Source: Isochrysis galbana
Lineage: Eukaryota; Haptophyta; Isochrysidales; Isochrysidaceae
NCBI GenBank assembly: GCA_018136815.1
Contig: CM030936.1
Location: 702,831 to 766,830 of the forward strand
DNA length: 64,000 nucleotides
Reading direction: 5' to 3'
The stretch's first letter is position 1. Each line of letters begins with the position of its first letter. The notes beneath the pieces are model-generated. The model ran no database searches. It had not been told where the DNA came from and saw only the letters and a program-made list of their open reading frames with translations. The translations under genes were made by a program, and so were the position numbers. Positions 55,182-64,000 of this stretch are shown here, piece by piece.

Positions 55182-56543
55182 ATGAGGGACGCCCGCGTCA
55201 ACGTTGACCTGGCGCTCGAGCTGCACGACCAGCTGCACCGAAGCGAGCTCTACGGCAACGAGGCGCTGCAGGCGCTCCAGATCTCGGGTCTAGGCCAACT
55301 TGGCGCGAAACATGTGACGCCTTCTGGGCCGCCCGGCTCGGCGCTCGCAGAGGGAAGGCCAGTTTCAAGGCCACCCTCGCCCTCTAAGAAGATCAGCAGA
55401 GCAGGCTCGCTGCACAATGTGGGCTCGACCGCGCTGAGTCCAAGGGTTCATCTCCAGACGCCCCGACACGTCGAGCGCGATCCAGTCCTGTTGATCGCGG
55501 GGCCGCTGTCGCCGCGCGCGAGATCGCGCATGCTGCCTTCTCTGAGCAGAAAGAGCAGAGAGGCTGACGTCGAGGCCATACCAAGTGAAGTAAGCCAGCT
55601 GCTGGCCGATCTCTACGGCGGCAAGGGCATGCCCATCCCGCCTGCTTCACAGCTGTCACCACCACGGTCGTCACGTGGGACTCCCCGATCGAGGCAGAGC
55701 TTCGAGGACGTCACCGGTCACTTCAAGATGAGCAAAGAACGTGTCATCTCCCGCCTTCAAAAACTGAGTTGCTTCAGGCGCCTCTCTGAGGCAGAGCTGG
55801 GCGAACTGCTGCAGCGAGCTCGTCACAAATGGCATGAACGCTACAGTTACGTGGCACGAGAGGGTGCCATCTGTTCTGGTATGACGGTGATACTCGAGGG
55901 CACTGTTGAGCTCAGCTCTCAGTCCCACTCAATGAAAGCGGAACATGCTCAGCCTGGCTTTGCTTTGGGGCAAGCGACAATGGTAACAAGACACGCCATC
56001 AGGCATGAGCACACTGTCCAGGCCCTGTCGGAAGCATACAGCGTCACGTGGTCACACGAAGAATTTGACGGTTTTCGGCTTGCTATCTCCCCCTCGGAGC
56101 GCAATGAAGCACACGCTCGCATCCTGGGTTCAATACCATTCTTTTTCAACGTCGCCCCAGAAAAGCGCGTCAAGATCAGCGCGTTACTGGAGATGCAACA
56201 ACTACGCGTTTCCTTATCCTATCCGGAGCCAACACCTGTGGTAAGCGAGGGGGAGAAAGGCGCGCCGTTTTACTTTTTGGTTGAGGGCACCATTGCCCTA
56301 CACTGCCAGTCGGAGAGTAATATTGGGAAGCGGCTGCTGGCAAACATTGAACCGGACTCAAAGTGTCCGTGGTTCGGAAGCATCACAAGCCAAGGAGCTC
56401 CCGCAAGTGCTGTTGTTGTGACTGACACTTGCTTGTGCTTGGTGTTGAAGCCTGATAAGCTGACTGCTTTCTTGAAAGAAGTGCCGGAGTTTGTGGAGGC
56501 AGTGCAAGTGGCATCCACCGAGATGACTAGTGACGGTGCCTAG
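55182..56543 (+). CDS. tandem cyclic-nucleotide-binding-fold protein
   Basis: Intronless, 453 residues from ATG 55182 (chosen after the pyrimidine leader; the frame extends upstream through Pro-rich text). The N-terminal third is Ser/Pro-rich and probably disordered. Two CNB-like beta barrels follow: LQKLSCFRRLSEAELGELLQ ... GAICSGMTVILEGTVELSSQ (about 195-290), and ILGSIPFFFNVAPEKR ... FYFLVEGTIALHCQ (about 300-440). In both, the phosphate-binding cassette (FGE...R-T/S-A) is not recognisable; the second reads WFGSITSQGAPASAVVV with no arginine. Cyclic-nucleotide binding is therefore doubtful and a scaffold role is possible. No channel or kinase domain is attached. Confidence 0.75.
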   Translation: MRDARVNVDLALELHDQLHRSELYGNEALQALQISGLGQLGAKHVTPSGPPGSALAEGRPVSRPPSPSKKISRAGSLHNVGSTALSPRVHLQTPRHVERDPVLLIAGPLSPRARSRMLPSLSRKSREADVEAIPSEVSQLLADLYGGKGMPIPPASQLSPPRSSRGTPRSRQSFEDVTGHFKMSKERVISRLQKLSCFRRLSEAELGELLQRARHKWHERYSYVAREGAICSGMTVILEGTVELSSQSHSMKAEHAQPGFALGQATMVTRHAIRHEHTVQALSEAYSVTWSHEEFDGFRLAISPSERNEAHARILGSIPFFFNVAPEKRVKISALLEMQQLRVSLSYPEPTPVVSEGEKGAPFYFLVEGTIALHCQSESNIGKRLLANIEPDSKCPWFGSITSQGAPASAVVVTDTCLCLVLKPDKLTAFLKEVPEFVEAVQVASTEMTSDGA

Positions 56544-57289
56544 TCCATGCTTACGAATTTTCATAATTTTTCATGGCAACCCCATGCGCGCAAGATGGAA
56601 GATGGGTGAGATGAGATTGCTTCGGATTCGAATCCATTTAAATTATATACTACTATGTATAACGAGAATTTGTACCGAGTTAGTGCCGCGCACTGAGAGG
56701 GTGCAACCTCAGATTTGGTTATTTTTTTGACAAATGCCCGCCCATGAAATGGGTATATAAACGTTTATGGACAAGGCGCCCCGGGCCTCCGACCAACCCT
56801 TGCAAGCAAGTAAAATGTTGATAACTTCACATTTAGCGCTCCTGCCCCGATGCGCCGCCAACATCCGCTCCCTACCAAACAAAATTACGTTATCGAGCTC
56901 ATTTTGCAGCACCTATATTATTGGTACCTCATCTTATCTTCGGTGCTATGTTGCTCCAGTGAATCGCGAATCGCGTGATTGATGGCTTCGTCTGGTTCGC
57001 ATGCAACGTTATGCTTGTCAAGGTGAACGTTGTGCTTGGAGAAGCCCCACTCAGTCGTCACGTCACGACATTGGCCAGCGGCCGCCATGGAATTGCAGGT
57101 GTAATCATACGATTGCTTGAGGGGGTCGGGTCTGGTAAGTCTGAACTTGGCGATTGGATGTGTTGGGTGTGTATTGCAATCAACATCGTGCTTGTCCAAG
57201 TATTTGACGTTACCATTACCCCTGTCGCCACTTGGTGTCGAATTCTGTACATTTGCTGGACTGTCAATACCCTCAAGGTATTTGTATAT
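56544..57289. repeat. intergenic repeats
   Basis: 56695-56800 duplicates 52646-52745 (see there). The rest is AT-richer, with no gene recognised. Confidence 0.6.
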
Positions 57290-57445
57290 ATACGACATCA
57301 TGTATAGATACAAAGACAGCCCAACGAAAAAATGTAGGCTGTGCGAACGCCACCAGGAAAACTCATGTCACCTAGCGTGGTGCCCCGCGACGAGAAAAGT
57401 ATTCGACGCCATAGACGCCATCACAAACTACGCCCCCAACGCGAA
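57290..57445 (+). pseudogene. LINE C-terminal zinc-knuckle fragment
   Basis: MYRYKDSPTKKCRLCERHQE then NSCHLAWCPATRKVFDAID gives C-x2-C-x7-H/C spacing like the zf-RVT knuckle at the end of L1-type ORF2. Likely another piece of the LINE at 52951-54080. Confidence 0.7.
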
Positions 57446-57570
57446 TAGGACAGGGTCTGTCTGTGAGAATTTCTCAAAGGGGCGCGCCCACTTGCATTGC
57501 ACGCCTGCAGAGCGCAACCCCTCCCCCGCTCGTCAGATATCTTTGGGGACGGGCGCGCGGAGAGAGAGAG

Positions 57571-58130
57571 GCATGCCGCTCCCACTGGCGACCATCGTCC
57601 CTTGGGTCGGCTATGAGAGCTACGGGCGGCTCGTGCCCAACGGCCGCGTCAACGGCAAGGACACGGGGCACAACAAGGTCAACAACCCGACGCACGCCGC
57701 CTTCCGATTCGCCTTCCGCGACGAAGGCAGGGCGTGGACCACCTCTCTCTGCCTCGCGGACACGGACAGCGACGGGCAGAGCAACGGGATGGAGCTGGGG
57801 ACCCCTGCTGCTTGTGGAGCGTCGACGTGGACGAGGGCGAGCTGCTCGGCTTCTCTACCGACGACATCTCGCTCGCGGGGGACGAGTCGTCGAGGACCTC
57901 GAGGAGCATGCCTGTCTGCGCGCCGCCGCCGCTCGCGGTGGGTACGACCCCTCCCTCGCCCCCTTCCTCCCCCGCGTCCTCGCCCCCTCGCTCCTCGTCC
58001 TCGCCCCCTTCCTCCCCCGCGTCCTCGCCCCCTTCCTCCGCGTCCCCGCCCGCCTTGCCGCTGCTCGCCCACGGTGTGCTCATGTCCGTCGCGTGGGGCG
58101 TGCTCCTCCCCTCGGGGGCGGGCGCGCTGT
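57571..58130 (+). pseudogene. temptin-like secreted domain running into a cytochrome b561-like helix; frameshift
   Basis: From ATG 57571: WVGYESYGRLVPNGRVNG, GHNKVNNPTHAAFRFAFRDE, WTTSLCLADTDSDGQSNGME match the temptin fold (metal-binding D-S-D-G-D/Q-x-N-G-x-E-L-G-D-P-C-C-x-W). The last part, GDPCCLWSVDVDEGELLGF, is in the next frame: one G seems missing in GCTGGGGACCC near 57795. The shifted frame continues through a Pro/Ser repeat to LPLLAHGVLMSVAWGVLLPS, like the first helix of DOMON-linked cytochrome b561. No further b561 helices are found before the N gap. The missing base may be a sequencing error in a G run, or the gene may be dead. No signal peptide before 57571, so an upstream exon may have been lost to the LINE. 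Confidence 0.6.
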
Positions 58131-59700
58131 CGTTGTTGGTGGTGGTGGTTGGAGGGATGGGGGAGGCTGCGCGGACTGGAGAAGGAAGAGATAGTGCGCC
58201 ACGGCGGCGGCGAGCGACGACTCGGCGGTGGGAGGATAGGCCGGTGGCGGGTAAGGATGGACGGTGGCGGGCGGAGGAGAGGCAGTGGGGTGGAAGGGAT
58301 GGGAGGCTTGCGTCGGGAATGTGTAGATGGTGGGTGAGGGGGTGGGAAGGGAGGGAGGTGGGGGCGTGTAGTGGTTGTGGTTGTAGAGGTGGAGTGGGGA
58401 TGGGGAGGGGACGGCACCTGGCGGGAGCCGATAGAGGCTGGAGCTGATGAGGGGTGGGTGGTTGAGCGAGGGGTATTGGAGAGGGGGTGGTTGATTCGGT
58501 GGGGGTGGGTTGGTAGGAGGTGTGTTGAAGGCTTGGATGAGGAAGAGGGAAGAAGGAGGCTGGGTAGGCGGCAACGGCGGAGAGAGGGGGAGGCTGCTCG
58601 GGCGAGGCGAGGTGCGGGAGGGGAGAGTAGAATGTCAGTTGTGCGGGCGTGGCGGTGACGTCAGGGAGCTGTGGCCAGCCGTGTGGTTGTGATTGTGCAT
58701 GGTGTGCTTGGGTGGACTGTGGATAGGTCATGTGGGAAGGCTGGTTAGGTTCGGGGGAGGCGGATGGGGCTGGAGGTGGCTCGGGAGCGGCGGCGATGGG
58801 GGTGTGGGGCACGGGGAGAGAGTAGGAGGGCGTGGAGGGCACACCTCCGCTACCATGTGGTGAGCTGAATGTAGCTGTGGCTGTGGGGTGGTCTGGTGAG
58901 AGAGAGAGTTGAGACATAACATGAGAGGTTTGATCCACGTGGGGCATGGAGGGTGGGCGAAGAGGGACTGGAGGAGCACGCGGGGACAGGTCGGACGGCG
59001 CGGGCGCACTCTCAGTCATCACGAGGCACTGTGGCACGAGGGCGAGGGCGAGAGCAGACGGGAGGAGCACGAGGGGCGATCGGGCGATGGCGCAGAGCGT
59101 TCGGAGGACACCGGGGGAAAACGTCACGCGCGCGGGGGGGGGGGGGGGCGCGCGGGAAAATAATAGACGGGAAAGGGGGCGGAAACTCAAGGGAGCACTC
59201 GGGGGGAAGGCGGGAGGGAGGAGAAGGGAAAGGGCTTTCGCGGGGGGAGGGGGCCGATCGAGATAGCGCGAGGGGGAGGGAATCGGGGCGCGACGGACGA
59301 GGGGAGTCGCGCGGGGAACCTAGTCGGGGTGTATAGGAAGAGGCAAGTGTACAAGGCCCCTTCCTTACCCGCAACAAATCCCAACCCACCAACCCCAACG
59401 CACCAACCCACCACGAACCCACCCTACCAACCAACCCACCCACCCAACACACCAGCAGCATGACTTTATTAGATTTCGGCCACCATCCCAAAGGTCGAAA
59501 TGCGTTCAATCGCCGCCACCATAGCCACAACCACAGCCACTCTGCCTACAACACCCTCCCACCAGTATTCTGCACTCCTCCCTGCTAACTCCCATGATAT
59601 CCGTGTTGTGGACTGCTTTCATCGACAGAGGCATAGGGTTTGAGGTGCTAGGATCAAGAGGAGAAATCAAGCGTGCATCATCAAGGAATCTTGACGAATC
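58131..59700. other. strand-skewed G/C-rich stretch, no firm gene
   Basis: Long open frames exist on the minus strand (Pro/Ser/His-rich, 59190 to 57679), but they run antisense through the temptin exon and carry no domain, so I do not call them. 59365-59450 is rich in CCAACCCACC units. Confidence 0.5.
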
Positions 59701-59800
59701 NNNNNNNNNNNNNNNNNNNNNNNNNNNNNNNNNNNNNNNNNNNNNNNNNNNNNNNNNNNNNNNNNNNNNNNNNNNNNNNNNNNNNNNNNNNNNNNNNNNN
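59701..59800. other. assembly gap (100 N)
   Basis: Exactly 100 N, the conventional unknown-size scaffold gap. Gene content across it cannot be judged. Confidence 1.
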
Positions 59801-60185
59801 CACGGTCAGCATTTGACTACACCGTGGCCACGAGGACCTGTTTTCGCAGAATCAGTGGCGTGTTCTCGGCACAAACCTACGTCAACAAGCCCCAACGGCA
59901 CCGCGTGATTGATGCATGTAATATCTGGTGAAGCCATAAGCACACCACCATTGTTGACACGACGAATCAAAATCCCTCGGTGGTAAGATTAGGAAAAATC
60001 ACGATGCTGACCATACGATGGCGCAGCATAAATGAGAAGCCGTTTGGAAGAAAAAAGAATGTAGTGACACCGAGTGAACAATCGGTGATAAGAATAGAGG
60101 AGACTTGACGTAAAAATTGGGGGCAGCTGCGAGCCCAATGTGCATTGTCATAAGGCGCACGATGAGGTTAGCGTCGAAAATCGCT
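59801..60185. other. intergenic 3' flank of the asparaginase gene
   Basis: No gene seen between the gap and the asparaginase stop codon. Confidence 0.5.
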
Positions 60186-62208
60186 CTATAGGCGTAGATT
60201 GCGGTCCAATTGGATCGCGCTCCATTTGGCTTGCGGAGACAAAGGCAGTGGCTCGGAAGACCCGATCTCGCCGCGCAAGTTGGCCCCCATTGCATCAGCG
60301 AGCGCCGAGCCGCGGAGTCCACGGCCGCTCAAGTATGCAAGCTTGGTGACACATCTGAAGATGAGGGTGACGGAGTGCAAGGTCGGGGTTGTGTTTCGGT
60401 TGGAGTGTGCCGTCCGTACTAACTGCTTGCGACATGAGCGAGTCGAATGAATAGATGCATTGCAGCCGAGACGAGAATTTGGGTCCACAACAGCTAGATT
60501 GCAGGCATTGCAGGCTGGAACACGCACGCTTCAGTGGTCATATCACCGGCCGAGACAACACCGAGTTCAAGGAGGCGCCTTCCCACTTGGTAGGTCTCGA
60601 GGCGTACAGCACCGATGTAGCACTAACCACACAAAAAGGAAGAAGAAAAATGGAGCTGAGCTTGTGAGGGTCGCCCATGCGACCCTGCTTGGATGACTCT
60701 TTGGGCAGAGGGACGTGCAGAGTTCCGCATGCACAACAAAGTACAGGCGGAAGGTGTTAGAACTGCCCACCTGCGTGACTGCAATGACTGCTATATCCTT
60801 CTTCACTGCTCTCTCGATTGCCTTCATGAATTCCTCCTTGTGCGACGGTCCGTTGCCGGTGCCATAGAGCGAGAGCACGAGGCCCGCCATCTGAGGAGCA
60901 TGCTCGATCATCGCTGCAATAGCACTGTCGTCAAAGCCTGATGGAGTGTAATGCCGGAAAGAGAAGGGGAGCACGAACGATCAGCTCGTAGAATAATCAA
61001 TACGGCACAAGTGGCACAACAACGAGAAGGGGTGGCTCGTCACGGGAGACGTGTGCAGGGCAATTTCATGGAAGGCTTTGTGAGGACGCTCTGGCAGACC
61101 TGGTGACAGACGAATGACGGTGACCCTTGCGTCAAGGTTCGAGTGCACCCGCAGCCGGCACACTGGCGGCGGGCGCCAGAGATGACGATTTTGAGCAGAG
61201 ACTCCTGAAGCTCCCACAACGGCGAGAGGAGGAAAATTAGGTGATGAAAACGCTGCAAGGCCACCCGCGTCGCATTTTACAGCCCTGCAGCCTCGTAGTA
61301 ACCGATCGTTGAAGAAGATTGCGACCTACAATAGCAGCATGTGGCGATGAGAAGGGGTCGGATGCGAGAGGTACGAGTAGGACCATGCAAGATAGGTCTC
61401 GTTTCGGAGGAGCCACCCATCGCAGTCTGATGATATGCGCAGCGCATACAAGGTTGTCCATGGGCTGCCGCTCAAAATTAGCGGAATATCTCTGCGGAAT
61501 GCTAGAGCAGACATGCCTGGTGCACACCTCGCACAATTCGAGCTGAGAGGCGAGCATGATTGACGAGATTAGATTGCGCCTAGCGTCGTTGAATGGCTCG
61601 CGCATCGGGATCATTGAGCCTGTCAGCACAACCGTTTTCCCGAGTCCTTCGAGCATGAACGAGAGGGCGGAGGCTGTATACGCCATCGTGTCAGTGCCAT
61701 GGATGACGACAAAGCCGTCGTAGTCGAAGTAGTGTCGACCGATCAGATTGGCAAGAGAGCACCAGTCCTTCGGCCCGATGTTGGACGAGTCGAGTAGAGG
61801 GTCGTACTCGACCAGGTCAATATCTGGCATCGACTCGTCGTGGAACTCAATCATAGCTCCGACAAGGTCCCCGAGCGCCCCCCGCTGGTGCTGCGGCGCC
61901 CATGAGCCGTCCTGCTTAATCATGCCTAGCGTGCCCCCGGTGTACACCAAGAGCACTCGTCCAAGCGCCTTCTCGTGGCTCACGATGCGTTTGGGCAGCT
62001 GCTTGTGCGCAGGGAGCGGAGCGCTAACCTCCTCGCCCTCTTTGAGCGCTGCGCCGCCCGCGTCGATCCCATTCTGCTCGCTCATCATGCGCAGCGGCGT
62101 TCCCCTCACGTGTGGAGAGCCGCAGGGGCTCTGTGCTGGCGTGGCTCTCCACCGCCCGGCTGCACAGAGTGTTGCACTGGCAGCCAGCCAGAGAGGAGAC
62201 GAGACCAT
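60186..62208 (-). CDS. L-asparaginase, type I (AnsA-like)
   Basis: Five exons (minus): 62208-61528, 61325-61100, 60937-60771, 60622-60528, 60354-60186; phases 0,1,0,2; 445 residues. It hydrolyses asparagine to aspartate and ammonia. Visible blocks: VLLVYTGGTLGM (T90), YDPLLDSSNIGPKDW, VVIHGTDTMAYTAS (H170 to T174), VVLTGSMIP, then after splicing FFNDRLLRGCRAVKCD, AFSSPNFPPLA, VTVIRLSPG-FDDS, LVLSLYGTGNGP, IAVTQ-CYIGAV, GVVSAGDMTTEA-CVTKLAYLSG. Both catalytic threonine blocks and the Asp-Lys set of the family are present. The first 40 residues (MVSSPLWLAASATLCAAG...) look like a targeting peptide; an internal start at residue 41 (MMSEQNG) could give a cytosolic form. Confidence 0.92.
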
Positions 62209-62390
62209 TGGCCGCCGCGGGCAGAGAGGGGGGGGAAGGGCAGAAGCGAGGGAAGGGGGGGGGGGTTGGGGGAGGGCGGGAGGGCGGGAGGGGAGGGAGG
62301 GGAGTAGGGAGGGGGAGCGGCGAGGGAGAGGGGGGGTGCGACTGGCGTGAGGAGAGAAGAGGACGGACCAAGAAGGCGTCTTGGACTAAA

Positions 62391-62406
62391 GGGAGTAGAG
62401 TACTTT
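62391..62406. promoter_or_regulatory. GAGTAGAGTA promoter motif
   Basis: GGGAGTAGAGTACTTT, about 190 bases upstream (minus sense) of the asparaginase start. Confidence 0.3.
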
Positions 62407-63059
62407 CTTTCTCCCACGAGCCTAAAAGAATTCCTTTTTGTTTCTTTTGCTTCCCGCGCGCCGCCCGAATGTCTCCGGAAGGTGGTGAAGATAGATTGTG
62501 CGCACTCTACTTTCGTGTACAGTGTACTGAAACTATCGTATTTATAAATGGTATAGTTTCTCCCACCCAGGCGGATCCACGCGGCGCGCGTGATTGGAGG
62601 GGGTTCGTGGGGAGATCCCGGTTGGGACGTTAGGCCTGACATCCGTGACGTCAGACAGGTATGAGGGCTAGTCGGACCTGACATCATGGTGACCAGGGCG
62701 GCCGAGAGGAGAGAGAGCGACGCCATCGCTCGCGCTCTCTCCAGAACAGAACCGGATAAAAATCCTCTTACAATTCTCTCACACCAATCTCACACGCACA
62801 TTGACGGTAACTGACGTAACGGGATACGCGCAAAAGGGGGGGTGAGCACGAGAGGAAAGAGAAAAGAAGAGAGTCTCTAAGAGAGGGGCCCGTCGCCTCT
62901 CCTCACGTGAAGAGAAGCCCTATTTGGACTTAGGAAGTAAAGAGAGGTCAAAGGGGGGCAAGAGACAAGGGCAAGGGACAAGGGACCCATCGGTGATACC
63001 CCCTCCTAAACGGAGTACGGAGTGCGACGTTTACAACGAATGCTTGGCTCGCGCATGAC
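62407..63059. other. intergenic, possible LTR region
   Basis: Lies just downstream (minus sense) of the copia RNase H relic. A purine run (AGGAGGGGG on the minus strand, near 63003) could be a polypurine tract, but no TG...CA bounded LTR pair is found. No gene. Confidence 0.3.
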
Positions 63060-63622
63060 TCAACTGTGGCTTTTCGAGAAGGAGTCGAGGATGTTGAGCA
63101 GGCGGTGAAATTGATTGCGCGGGCACGGTTTGGTGAGGATATCTGCCACCATATTGGTGCCACTGATGTGTTTCAACGTGAGAACATGTTTTGCCACCAG
63201 GTCGCGCAGAAAAGCACCGGCGCGAAGAATGTGTTTTGTTTTCTTGAACGCAACGGGGTCGAACGCCATATCGACGGCGGACTTGAAATCGGAGTAGACA
63301 ACTGAAGGTGCATTTTGCACGACACCTAGATCAGTGAGCAACTCGCGAATGAATATGAGGTCTTTCGCCGTGAGCATGGCTCCGAAATATTCGGCCTCAG
63401 CGCTGGACAGAGAAACCGAGCGCTGCATTTTGGAGAACCATTGGATTGGGCAACCCAGGTAGAAGAAGAAAGCACCACTGCAAGAGTGTTTTGTGTTTTG
63501 TCTCCCAATTAGAGTCAACAAAGGTCACGAAAGGCATGTGAGGATTTGGAGAGAAGTGGAGAGCACGATCTTTAGACCCTCGCAGGTATATCAAGCAGCG
63601 TACAACCGCTTGGAAATGTGCT
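63060..63622 (-). pseudogene. Ty1/copia RNase H domain remnant
   Basis: Minus-strand frames FQAVVRCLIYLRGSKD, FVTFVDSNWETKHK, then after a shift near 63500 CSGAFFFYLGCPIQWFSKMQ, SVSLSSAEAEYFGAMLTAKD, KKTKHILRAGAFLRDLV, GTNMVADILTKPCP. This is the copia RNase H series ending with ADILTK. One frameshift and no upstream RT, so it is a relic cut off at the MERA module (63625-63760). Confidence 0.88.
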
Positions 63623-63624
63623 TG

Positions 63625-63770
63625 GCCCGGGTTGGGCTGCTCGCGGCCGCGTTTGGCGGCCCGGCGGTGGTCATGGCCCGATCGGCCGGCGCGGCGGGGA
63701 TGGCGGCAGGAGGGGAGGGGAGCGACGCGCGCTCCATGACCCTATGTTTTTAAAGATAGTTGTTGGTGAG
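63625..63770 (-). repeat. MERA-module repeat, copy 6
   Basis: Minus strand: ACTATCTTTAAAAACATAGGG then ATGGAGCGCGCGTCGC; the frame starts MERASLPSPPAAIPAAPADR, closest to copy 1 at 3839. The palindrome is degraded. Confidence 0.65.
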
Positions 63771-64000
63771 TGAGTGATGTGGAGGTGGTGTCTCGTGGTC
63801 CCTCGTCGCGATGTAGCGCCCCCCCCCCCCCCCCCCTCTCTCAAGACTTCTCTTCACTCCTCACTCCGTGCCCCTAGCTAGCCCCATTGAGACTTGCCAC
63901 GATCAAGCGCGAGCTTGATTCGATAGTGCCACAGCGGCTGTGATAGCGCTCCTTCTCTACTCTTAGTGAGGTGCAAGCGTTGTATCTTCAGCTTTCTGCT
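63771..64000. other. right edge, C run and unique sequence
   Basis: A run of about 20 C at 63818-63836; otherwise nothing recognised before the window ends. Confidence 0.5.

Noticed and set aside
57679-59190. 503-codon Pro/Ser/His-rich minus-strand frame
   Set aside because: It runs antisense through the recognisable temptin exon, sits in a strand-skewed G/C-rich stretch where long frames arise by composition, and has no domain.
62600-63059. Copia LTR
   Set aside because: A purine tract is in the right place but no TG...CA ends or second copy could be found.
1-64000. tRNA or rRNA genes
   Set aside because: No T-loop (GTTCRA) with matching stems and no rRNA core sequence recognised on either strand by eye; a covariance-model scan would settle it.

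Overview
The window is nuclear DNA of a unicellular eukaryote, most probably a microalga and best guessed as a haptophyte (inference, not proven). The genes are GC-rich and lie on both strands. They carry short GT-AG introns, with two apparent GC-AG introns, and lie among many decayed transposable elements, CT/GA microsatellites and G runs. There are no operons and no bacterial signals. A 100-base N gap lies at 59701-59800, so this is a scaffold.

Layout. 1-1231: copia protease remnant split by two small hAT-like MITEs. 1328-2807: ketopantoate-reductase-like gene. 2808-5400: repeats. 5462-10286: long gene joining a voltage-sensor domain, leucine-rich repeats and a C-terminal ADP-ribosyltransferase. 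10287-16716: repeats, an unknown minus-strand gene and a Ty3/gypsy RT scrap. 16717-19935: minus-strand AFG1/LACE1 ATPase with an added EF-hand pair. 20340-22180: repeats. 22185-24244: FkbM methyltransferase. 24901-25671: NUS1-type subunit of cis-prenyltransferase. 25672-28700: repeats and a retroelement ORF. 28738-29529: membrane-anchored thioredoxin. 30425-33010: apparently complete DDE transposon. 33323-34099: single-pass membrane protein. 34100-37150: repeats. 37158-41403: minus-strand double class-III aminotransferase. 41404-42940: repeats and a MITE. 42946-45264: disordered basic protein (minus). 47163-48305: pepsin-like protease (minus). 50380-51894: PQ-rich protein with a Tudor-knot domain. 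51895-55180: LINE remnants. 55182-56543: tandem CNB-fold protein. 57290-58130: LINE zinc knuckle, then a temptin/b561-like gene with a frameshift. 60186-62208: L-asparaginase (minus). 62600-64000: copia RNase H remnant and repeats.

The genes look like unrelated housekeeping and signalling functions, not one pathway. Membrane, secretory and mitochondrial functions are well represented: dolichol synthesis, secreted methyltransferase and protease, AFG1. Two genes join a calcium- or voltage-sensing module to an enzyme (VSD-LRR-ART and AFG1-EF-hand). They are the most likely new biology here, together with the aminotransferase duplication whose second domain has lost its PLP lysine.

Multiple-exon models were built by hand from splice consensus, reading phase and family alignment from memory. 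All summed exon lengths are multiples of three, but no transcript evidence was available.
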